The notes under the pieces were generated by a model that was not told where the DNA came from, searched no databases, and saw nothing but the letters and a program-made list of their open reading frames with translations. A stretch of DNA of 64,000 nucleotides from Lomentospora prolificans (Eukaryota; Ascomycota; Sordariomycetes; Microascales; Microascaceae): NCBI GenBank assembly GCA_029532625.1, contig JARFXM010000003.1, forward strand, positions 2,666,001-2,730,000, in the 5' to 3' direction. Both the position numbers and the translations under genes were made by a program. Below are positions 55,854 to 64,000 of this stretch, in pieces. Each line of letters starts with the position of its first letter. Within the stretch, counting starts at the first letter, position 1.

Positions 55854-56679
55854 ATGGCCGATCCGCCGACAATCATCGCCAAAAAGCTCTCCTTCCTCAC
55901 CCACCAGACCCGCCTCCTCACAACGCCCGACCCGCTCCCGACGCGCGCATGGCGCCGCTCCAACGCCTCATCTGAGTCCCCGCTCCCGCAGCGCGCCGTG
56001 GACGATGCGCTGGCGAAGTTGACACAGGTGCTGCGGCAGCACGCGAGGAGGGTGTATCCCCCGCAGGCGGCGCGGCACGTCGCCGAGCAGGTCGAGAGGT
56101 TGTATTGGGAGGATGCGGAGAGGAAAGCCGAGGGGATTGGGGGGGGATGGGATTGGGCGAGAGGTGGACTTGGGTATGTATGTTTGTGGCTTTTTCGATC
56201 TCGTCGTCTTGCGCCGTGGTTGCTACTGGAATCCGCTACTAAATAAAAAACATATAGCCGACGAATCCGTCATCGCCCGCTTACCTCCCATCTGGCCCTC
56301 CGACGAAGAGGCAGAAGCCCACCCCGCCGAAGCCCACCGCTACACCGCCCAAATTGCGCGGCTCTCTACCCTCGCCGACGAGCGGAGAGAGCTGCGGCAG
56401 CGCGTCCAGCGTCTCCGGCGCATGCAGGAGCTACTGCGCCCGTTCGAGACGTCGTTCGTTGACGAGAGGGGGAGGGAGAGCACGGCAGGCGTGCAGGAGA
56501 GCTTGCTTACGCGTAGGGGTCCGATGGAAAAGGAGCTGGATAGGATGAGGTTGCTGCTGCTGAGGGTTTCGGCGAGGTTGGGGGCCGTGGACGACGGGAC
56601 TGCGACGGAGGCGAAGAGGGTGCGGGATATCCTGGGTGCGGATGAGGAGAGGATTGGCAGGGTTTTGAAGGATTTGTGA
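55854..56679 (+). CDS. FTA4: Kinetochore protein Fta4 (Sim4/CCAN complex subunit)
   Basis: Two exons (55854-56181 and 56258-56679) encode about 249 residues. The N-terminus MADPPTIIAKKLSFLTHQTR, LTTPDPLPTRAWRRSNASSE and LRQHARRVYPPQAARHVAEQ fits the Fta4/CENP-U-like family (Sim4 complex of the inner kinetochore). The second half is a charged coiled coil (LSTLADERRELRQRVQRLRR, MEKELDRMRLLLLRVSARLG). The protein helps link centromeric chromatin to the outer kinetochore; its role here is inferred from family. The exact donor of the intron is less certain. The acceptor CATATAG requires phase 1, so I use GTTTGT at 56182, which gives GLGYVSDESVIARLPPIW. A GTGGAC donor at 56164 also gives the right phase; the more canonical GTATGT donors at 56175 and 56179 do not. 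Confidence 0.8.
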
Positions 56680-57322
56680 TGGGGAGGGTGCTGGGTTGGG
56701 GTGGTGCATCCTAAGGTGCATCTTGCGGTCGTCTCGCTCGAAAGAGGTTGAGCTTGACTTGTTTAATGATACCCAATAATCTAACACAAGAGTAGGCTGT
56801 TCATGCCACTCTTTGAAGTTGCTCTGTTCAATTTGACAAAGGCAGAATCATCAATACGATGGTCCTGCCCAAGTGTAGATTCGATCTCTTGTACCTGGCT
56901 CGTCTAGTACTACCGGCTTTGTGGCCAAGCCTTGGCCGTCTACCTATTCTCCCCAAGGCCGGCTTACGATAGCAACTGTGTCATATATTCTACTTGGATA
57001 GTCGCCGTGTCTAGGAGAGCATCACAATCGAACAAGTACTGCAGTCGCGGTGTTCCAAACTTTGGCTAAGAGTGGTGTTCATTACCGAAATAAGTGGTTG
57101 TTCATGTCTATAATATAACTCGCAACTTCCACAGCTTCGTCATGTTCATAGAACTACTGGCTTAGCCAGAGTCGATTTCGTTCTTGTGAATGGAGAGAAT
57201 CGTGTCCAAACCCAGCCCTGATCCTTCATATAACTCGTATATATATATATGTATCTTCAAATTTGCGATCCGTGATGCGTTGTGGAGCGGAGTATCCAGT
57301 CAAAAATTCAACACACCTCTCG
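56680..57322. other. Convergent intergenic region
   Basis: 3' untranslated regions of FTA4 and the calpain gene. A short TA repeat is near 57240. No further gene is seen. Confidence 0.5.
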
Positions 57323-60300
57323 TTATTCAGTGTCGTAGAACTGGGGAGCAGGCCTATACGTCATTCGTTTACCGCCCCGGGCGCCCCGTCTCGAGTCCGA
57401 GACCTGCGTCGGGTCAATCGTTCGCTTCCGCTCCTTCTCCGTTCCAACCAAGGTTGCATCCTTGGCGCTATCGTCGACGTCCAGACCCTTCGACTTGCCC
57501 CCCTTCTTCTTGGAGCTCTTCTCCTTTTTCTTCCCCACCTTGTCGTCCGCCGAGCTGCCATCATCGTCAGAGTATGGATTCGGGCGCACGACACGCAGCT
57601 GGACGACTTCCTTGTCCTTGTCCTCCTCGGGGATTTTATGGTAGACGCGCAGTCCAACGACAACGACGGCGTTCCAGGGATCGGTCTCGACGTCGAGCCT
57701 GTCTTGCATGCCGGGCGGTGGCTGCATCGCATGAGGCGGGGGGTTGCCAGGAGGAGGCCCGTCCGGACCCCGACCAGGAGCCGGGCCGGGGGGGCCGAGG
57801 TCGAGCTCGAGGTCGATTTCGCGATCAGTCACGTCTGATGCGCTAGAGATGCTCAGTGTTTCAGACATGGAGCTTTCTGTTTCTGATTCGCAATATTCCT
57901 CAGGCTCTCGGTAGATGTCAGGCGGCGGCATCCGGCCCTGGGACATGTCGGACGGGCCGTCCCGGCGCTGAACCGGCCATGGCTCACCACGACGCGGGTG
58001 CCACTGTGGCGGATGCAGAGGACGCTCATTTGCGGGCGGGTACTTGCCAGAGTTATCTTGCTTATTTTCCGCAACCTGCTCGCTGGTTCTGGCTTTCTTC
58101 TCCTGGGGTATGGTGTCGTCCGGCTTCTTCTCCCTTGGCTCCCCTTTCTCACCCTTGGCTTCTGTGGCGGGCTTCGCCTCGCTATCTCCGATCTTCACGT
58201 CCTTCGGGCTTTCCTCCGCCTTGGTTCCTTCTGGCTTCTCCTCGGAAGCTTCTCTGGCATCGGTTTCCGAGTTCTCAGGCGCAGTCTGAGGGTTGGGACC
58301 GTCTGCATCCCCGGGTTTTGTGCCAGTCGATGGAAATGATGGGGTCTTCTGGGTCTTGGAGTCACTGTCGCCATTGCTTCGGGATACGGCATCCAACGGC
58401 ATTGGCGGCCGTTGGTCGTGAAGGTCAGGTCCATATGGTGATCCTCGGGCGTCTCGTCGCGGATCGCGATCTGCTGGATAGCCAGGTTGGGGATAGCCAG
58501 GTCTATGATCCCTGCAATCCCTATCCCTATCTCTGTCCATACTCCGATCTCGATCCCTGGACCCGCCACGGTTCCATCCGTGCCTCCTCTCTCTCTCCCG
58601 GTGTCTTCGTCTCCGACGCTCCTCCCTGGCCCGCTGCTCCTTCATCTCCTTCCTCTCTCTCGCCTGCTTTTTCCTGCGCATATACTTGATCTGATTCTTA
58701 CCCTTCAAGATTGACTCTCTCATCGATTCCCTCCTGCGGTTCTCCACCCTCTTCTCGTGGGCCTCCCGCCACGCCTTCTCCTCTTTGGTCTCCTTGAAGC
58801 GGCCCTTGCTATGCGCGAGATCGTACGCAAGGCCGATGCGGAGGAGCTTCTCGCGGCGCGTCTTGGCGTTGTTCCGGACAACCTCTTCGATGGGAAGAAC
58901 GGAGTCGTCGCGAGTGGCGTCGACCTTGATCATGACGGTGTAGTCTCCAGCCTCGAGCTTCACTTCGACATTGACGGAGCGGCTCATGCGATAGGCGGGG
59001 GGGGTCCGAACGATGTAGTCTTCTTGGCCGGCACGGTGGAGCCTGAAAGCGAGGCTGAAGTTATATTGGCCATCGAGGCCGCGGAAGTAACGCTGATCGA
59101 GCTGGGAAAGGACAATGACGACCTCTCCACCGGTTGATAGCGTGAATTCGAAATGCGTGTCATGGTAGTCGTGTTTCCAGGGGATCGACAGTGTCGTCCA
59201 TATCGAGGCTACGCGCCAGTCGTCCCCAAAGAGCCGCGTGCGATCAAAGGCTTGGTACTTTCTGAGAAGGTCTGCGTATGAGATCCAGAAAGCACCGTCG
59301 TCCCCAAACTTGTGATCGAGACGCTTGAGCCACTCGGCCGTCCATTCCTTGGAACCATCACTCCACGGGCCTTTCCATTCGCCCTTACCCCAAGGGTTCT
59401 TGAGGAGGACGAGTCGCTTACCTTCGATTTCGACAGCGCGCATGACGGAATAGGCGTGAAGCTCGACGATTCCCTTGCGATTACCAAGACCCCGACCCCA
59501 GATGCCGGTCGAGCAGCCGAAGAGAAACTCCTTATTGACTTGCATGAGCTCGTTCTTCCAGAAAGCCTCGCGGTCGAGGATGTCGGAGGTGTAAATTTCA
59601 GTGGTGACGCCGCCGGTGAGGTCCTCAATGGCTTCGCCCGTAAAACCACCCTCGATACAAGCGTAATCACCGTGGGCCTTGGCATAACATTTTTCGAGCA
59701 GCGGCAGCCACGTTTCGTTGGGATCTTCGCACTGGGAAAAGTAAAGCGCGCCGCTGTTGCTTTGATAGATGCGGCGGTAGGCTTCCTCAGAGTCTACCCT
59801 CTCCCGATCATCCCTAGCATGAGTTAGCAATGCGCGTGGCGGAAAACGTGGAACCGGATGTAGATATGACCGTACCATAGTATGCGCTCGATAAAGCTCT
59901 CGTCATAGTCGGGCTTCTTTAGGTAGAGCTTGTCGTCGATGATCTCACTGAACCACTCCCCATCGCGGTGGAACACGAAACCGTAGACGCCGACTTGCTC
60001 ATCCCTTGCAACGCAAACGCGCTCAATCAGTCCCTTCTTATTACTTAGAGTACAGAGCGCACTGTCATGCCAAAAGAACAAGGTTAGCGTGGTTCTCCAG
60101 AGCCACCACAACGTGACACTTACGCTAGGAGCCAGCAATCTCCGCCGTTGCCCTGTCGCACATCTTGCATGGACGGTCCATCGATGAAGAATTGAGGCTC
60201 GTCAAAGATATCGGCAACCCTTTTCACGGCCAGGGGCTTGAACGGGAGGTTATCCGGGCCGTCGGACTCACTATCGCTATCATCGTCCCTGATGGTCTTC

Positions 60301-60898
60301 TTCGGTCGGCGATTATTGAGAGACTCGAGGCAATCACGCTTGCTACACTTGAGGTCGTATTCGAGGTCGAAATGGGGATCGCGGTACTTGCGGTTGATGG
60401 CGCGGCACTCGTCGGCGATCTTGCGGACCTTTGTGCGGCAGATCTCGGCGGCCTCGGCGTAAGAGGATTGAGTCGTCCGTTCGGGGCCGTGTGTGGTTCC
60501 CTTGGCAGCCTTTTCGGCGTACTCGTTCTGGGGGATTACGGTAGTTGCTTTTTTCCGGGGAGTGGAATGCGGTTAGTTGGATGGGTTTCCTTGGAGGGAT
60601 ATTCTCGACGCTGTCACTTTCAACAGAGAGCCAGGCTCCACAGCCCCGCATGTCCAAGTCTCTCCGCTCTCCTTGGTGCCTGGGACTAGCAAGAGCCCCC
60701 TTGCCGAAGCACGCATTTTAGATTCTTACCTTTGCTTGGTGACTTGACAGAGAACTCCTTCCAGAACTCGTCGATGACTTCCTGCGGCGGACGGTGCTTC
60801 TTCAGAGGCGGTGGCGGTGGTCTTGACGATAAGGGTGGCGGAGGAGAGAGAGGCCGCGGCACCGGTGGGGCCGGCGATGGCGGTGGTTGGGGAGGCAT
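57323..60898 (-). CDS. Calpain-family cysteine protease
   Basis: Four exons (60898-60730, 60547-60124, 60061-59876, 59813-57323) give 1089 residues. A Pro-rich N-terminus (about 1-40) leads to a helical stretch and then the papain-fold calpain core. The catalytic triad is complete: Cys194 in QGNGGDCWLLA, His379 in GIVELHAYSVM and Asn399 in LLKNPWGKGEWKGPW. A C2-like beta-sandwich domain follows (about 470-590), including GGEVVIVLSQLDQRYFRG and DYTVMIKVDA. The last 450 residues are disordered: an Arg/Glu/Asp-rich block with REERRRRRHRERERR and DRDRDRD runs, acidic repeats, then a Gly/Pro end. No EF-hands are present, so calcium control by that route is unlikely. It differs from PalB, which has two C2-like C-terminal domains and no such tail. 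All junctions are GT-AG and in phase. An in-frame ATG at 60979 would add 27 residues; the start chosen is the one beginning MPPQPPPSPAP. Confidence 0.93.
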
Positions 60899-62975
60899 TC
60901 CGGGATGGGCTGGCTGGTTTAATCGGCTGCAAACGACGAGAAGAGAACGCTGTCGCAGCTCAGGTGAATGTGAAGCCAAGAGATCATAGGCCAGACTTTG
61001 AAACTAGCTCGGGCAAATATCTATCGAAAGGAAGAACGGCGGCCCTTTAAAGACACAAGTAAGTTGCGAGAGACGAAGACTCGTGCGTCCTACGATGGAG
61101 CGGCTGAAGAGGCCAGCTGAAGGCCGAAAGTTGCTGACTGGTAACCGGGGTGTTGTCGCCAGGCAGGGTCGCCAGCTAGTGTTGCAAGAACCCTGCTCTT
61201 GAGTTTCGGCCTGGATCAAGAACGCTGCATGAGGGCAAAGGAAAGACGCCGACTTTTGGAGGGGAATCACGAAACGGAATGGCGGCCCCGATGTCTGCCT
61301 GGTGCATCGACGAAAAAAGAGGGGGTGAAGCGGGAGGCAGTCCAGCTTTTAAAGGGATTGATGGACCGTCGTCATCTGGCAGGGCTGGTCTCAAATCGCT
61401 GGCTTCTGAACAAAGCGCCCCAGCCTTGCCAATTCCGCGTTACATCGCGCCCGAAAATAGAAGGAGTCGCGATTAACGGGATTGATTGCTTGCTTTGGGT
61501 CCAGTCCAGTAGCCAGCCAGGCGCTCGTCATCTGTCCACTAACAGCTTGGCCAGCATGATCAATTCGTCCGATATCGTGTAATGTGCCGGGCCCTTGGTC
61601 TAGGCATCCATCCATAGGCACGCACAATCCTCGTTCAAGTAAACCATCGATACCGTGCAGTTAACTATTCCACAGGTGCTGCTGGTTGGCCTGGGATCTA
61701 TGAATCCATATGGGCACAATGTCGGTCCCAACAATGGTTATCTCGCAGGCCCTGGCTGCCTGGAGCGTCGAAGTCCACTGCCAGGTGCGACCTTGCCACT
61801 TTCGATGGTGTCAGCCCCGGAGGAATGATAGGCCTACGTTGACAGAGCCTCCGCTGAATTACGGCTCACCAGATGACGATGACGACCGAATGCGCTGTGG
61901 TTGGTGCACGACGGGCTGCACCAGTGGTCGGCATTCCGCTGGTGCATCCAGCAATCGAACCAATGCACCAATTCAGTCCATGGTGGCTCCCACCACTTGT
62001 CTTTCGGTTGATGGCCGGGGACCAACGGGGACGCGGAGGCTGCCAGGAAATCTCAAGAGCGCAGATGATTCAATCTCATGATGACTGATGTCAGCTGCAA
62101 CATAGGACGAAGAGCAAGATTCGTGCCCGAGATGGATGGATTTGAAGGGAGTTAATTGTTCTCACTTACACCTGCCAGCGTCCATCAGCAGTTTGTGGAT
62201 GAGTGCTTTATAAGAAGATGCGAGTTACCTGGCTCTTCAAATAGTCAAAAGAGTAAGGCAAGGATACAGAACTTCACCACTAACATCTCAGTGGTTTTCC
62301 TCTCTTGCTTCCATGCCAGGCCATAAATCTAAGCAAGCTAATAATAGGCCATGTTTGTTCTAATGCTGGCTATACGTCGTAAGGTCGTTTAGATTCCTTT
62401 GCTAGAGGTGCGAACTGCCAAACCAATATGTCCTTTTATCTCTTCTTGTTTTTTTTTTGCCCTTCTTCTTTCCTCTCCTTCCCTCTTGCCTTTTCTTTTT
62501 GATTCTGGAGGAGGAAATCGGGGGAAGGAAAAATAATGATGCATCGGGTGTAGTGCTCTGCGTCTGCCCTGCCCCGCTGGAGAGAGCTGGCTCTTTGAAA
62601 GTCAGGCCACCTTAATCGCCAGCCAGCAGTAGCGAGCGTAGCCAGCAAGCCATCATCATGTCCGCCAGCCTCCGCCAGCCTCACCAATTGATGACTTGTA
62701 GCTGGCCAGGCATGCACTCTGCTATTAGGCGATGCTGGCCACGTTCTGAGTATTAACAAGTGATGTTTCACAACCGAGTGTAGCGTACGTGAAAAGAAAA
62801 TACTAGATTCGATCTCCTCCCCTTATTTTGATATTCATAAAACCATCAAGCAAATGCGTCGCTATCTACATCCATCATTAAACTAGAAAAGTGGAAACAA
62901 AAAGGGATTTGAGAAAAAGAAAAAAAAAAGAGAAAAGAGAAGAGAAGAAGCAGTGCGGAGGTACCCTGTCTTCTC
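60899..62975. other. Intergenic region between calpain and GH3 genes
   Basis: About 2 kb with no supportable gene. Open frames at 61199-61582 and 61710-62081 overlap others and have no family features. The segment 61500-62720 is unusually rich in CCAGC/GCTGG words (for example GCCAGCCAGC near 62620), which may be short degenerate repeats. An A/G-rich tract lies just after the GH3 stop. Confidence 0.45.
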
Positions 62976-64000
62976 TTACAAACCAGACCACCAAGTAGTC
63001 TCGCCCACGGTAATGGTTCCCTTGAGCGCCTGGCCCTCCTTAATCTCGCTGCTGTTGCTAGCAATGATCTCGTACTCGCCCTTCTCCGCGCACCACTTGT
63101 TCCTGGTCTCGTCAAAGTAGCTGACCGCGTATTTGGTCTCGATCTCCACCGTCACGCTCTTGCTCTCGCCCGCCTCGAGCTCTACCTTGCTGAAGCCCCT
63201 GAGCTCCTTGATGGGCCTGCTGACCTGCGCCGCCTGCTTGGGAGCGACGTAGACCTGGACGACCTCGGAGCCCTTGCGGGATCCCGTGTTCTTGACGGTG
63301 ACCTTGGCGGTGACCTTGCCGTCCTTCTCCTGGACGGACAAGTCGGAGAACTCAAACGAAGTGTAGCTCAAACCGTGACCGAAGGGGAAGAGAACCTCGC
63401 GCTTGGCGTACTCGTAGAACCTGTAACCAATATAGATATCCTCGCCGTAGAGGACCCGGCCGGCCTCCGTGCTGAAGTGGAGGAAGGCAGGGTTGTCCTG
63501 GACGGTCTTGGGGAAGGAGAGGGGAAGCTTGCCGGACGGGTTGGCGTCGCCAAAGACAATGTCGGCGATGCTGTTGCCAGTCTCGTTGCCGCCGTACCAC
63601 GCCTGGACGAGGCCGGGGACCTTGGAGATCCAGGGCATGGTGACCGGGGTACCGGACTGCACCACGACCACGGTGTTGGGGTTGGCGTCCGCAACCGTAG
63701 CGATAAGCTCGTCGAGGTGACCGGGGAGGTCCATGGCCTGGCGGTCGAAGCCCTCGGATTCCCAGTCGGCGTTGAGGCCCGTGCAGATGATGACTTGGTC
63801 GGCATCCTTGGCGAGAGCCGCGGCCTTCTCGATCTCCTTCTTGCCGTCAATGATGGGGCATCCACCGACACGCAGGACACCGTTATCGAAGAGGGCGCGG
63901 ACCTTGGAGAGCTCGGAAGTAGGCGTGGAGCCGAACTCGACCTTGACCTTGTAGTTCTCGCCCTTCTTGAGGTGGATGCGGCCCTTCTCCTCAATGGTGC
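62976..64000 (-). CDS. GH3 beta-glucosidase, C-terminal part (runs off the window)
   Basis: The frame is open to the right edge, so only about the last 341 residues are seen. It starts within a PA14-type insert (GRIHLKKGENYKVKVEFGST), then the C-terminal (alpha/beta) GH3 domain with DADQVIICTGLNADWESEGF and DRQAMDLPGHLDELI, VVVVQSGTPVTMPWISKVPG, QAWYGGNETGNSIADIVFGD and NPSGKLPLSFPKTVQDNPAF, and finally a fibronectin-III-like domain (FPFGHGLSYTSFEFSDLSVQ, VTVKNTGSRKGSEVVQVYVA, ELRGFSKVELEAGESKSVTV). The order PA14 then GH3-C then FnIII is that of a group of fungal beta-glucosidases that act on cellobiose and short beta-glucans. Whether it is secreted cannot be judged, because the N-terminus is missing. 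The tail ends TTWWSGL just before the stop. Confidence 0.93.
   Translation of the reverse strand, partial: TIEEKGRIHLKKGENYKVKVEFGSTPTSELSKVRALFDNGVLRVGGCPIIDGKKEIEKAAALAKDADQVIICTGLNADWESEGFDRQAMDLPGHLDELIATVADANPNTVVVVQSGTPVTMPWISKVPGLVQAWYGGNETGNSIADIVFGDANPSGKLPLSFPKTVQDNPAFLHFSTEAGRVLYGEDIYIGYRFYEYAKREVLFPFGHGLSYTSFEFSDLSVQEKDGKVTAKVTVKNTGSRKGSEVVQVYVAPKQAAQVSRPIKELRGFSKVELEAGESKSVTVEIETKYAVSYFDETRNKWCAEKGEYEIIASNSSEIKEGQALKGTITVGETTWWSGL

Noticed and set aside
57190..57846. 218-codon plus-strand frame
   Set aside because: It lies antisense to the disordered tail of the calpain gene; the Arg/Pro-rich product is the mirror of low-complexity codons, with no domain.
61834..62025. Possible tRNA on the minus strand around GGTTCGATTGC
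   Set aside because: The sequence only partly matches a tRNA B box (the final CC is missing), and no A box or acceptor stem could be aligned.
1..64000. Secondary-metabolite, defence or mobile-element cluster
   Set aside because: No polyketide synthase, NRPS, terpene cyclase, P450 cluster, NLR-like receptor, transposase or reverse transcriptase can be seen; the genes are mostly unrelated housekeeping functions.

Overview
The window is nuclear DNA of a filamentous ascomycete (Pezizomycotina, most likely Sordariomycetes). The main grounds are short introns of about 45-110 bases with GTAAGT/GTATGT/GTACGT donors and CTAAC-type branch points, long intergenic leaders, and a fungal gene set: a GH45 endoglucanase with a fungal cellulose-binding domain, a Som1/Flo8-type LisH regulator, a Fta4 kinetochore subunit, and several lineage-specific disordered proteins. 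There is no operon structure, CRISPR array, prophage, transposon or recognisable tRNA/rRNA gene. Species cannot be decided from the sequence alone.

Layout from left to right. A long C2H2-finger disordered protein (1404-4154, +) converges on a five-exon alkaline phosphatase (4742-6487, -). RPB2, the second subunit of RNA polymerase II, follows (8426-12319, +), converging on the cytochrome oxidase assembly factor PET117 (12894-13256, -). V-ATPase subunit G (14006-14744, +) converges on a CTNNBL1-like armadillo protein (15001-16896, -). This gene is divergent from a histidine-phosphatase superfamily gene (17248-18142, +), which converges on the mitochondrial GTPase GUF1 (18355-20627, -). Next are a MIT-domain protein (21339-24329, -), the GH45 endoglucanase (25873-26887, +), indoleamine 2,3-dioxygenase (27122-28630, -), the ESCRT-I subunit Vps23/Tsg101 (30842-32719, +), a tiny TOM6 gene (34644-34992, -) and a conserved fungal protein of unknown role (35787-36612, +). 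The right part holds the Som1/Flo8 LisH regulator (38241-40983, -), TRAPP subunit Bet3 (43190-43955, -), the U5 snRNP 40-kDa WD40 protein (44327-45573, +), a two-helix membrane protein (47494-48946, +), a seven-knuckle CCHC protein (52574-53367, +), Fta4 (55854-56679, +), a calpain (57323-60898, -) and the C-terminal part of a GH3 beta-glucosidase running off the right edge (62976-64000, -).

Most genes are single-copy housekeeping functions: transcription (RPB2), splicing (CTNNBL1-like, SNRNP40), mitochondria (PET117, GUF1, TOM6), membrane traffic (Vps23, Bet3, V-ATPase G) and chromosome segregation (Fta4). Secreted hydrolases (alkaline phosphatase, GH45, probably GH3) are scattered among them. 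I see no biosynthetic or defence cluster.

The most interesting content is at fine scale. V-ATPase G appears to have a first coding exon consisting only of ATG, followed by a GC-AG intron, plus a 9-base microexon. Bet3 also has a 9-base microexon. The histidine-phosphatase gene has an exon 1/exon 2 junction that no GT-AG intron can join in frame. TOM6 is split into exons too short for ORF callers. Several perfect short palindromes and a shared 13-base promoter element upstream of two mitochondrial genes lie in intergenic DNA.
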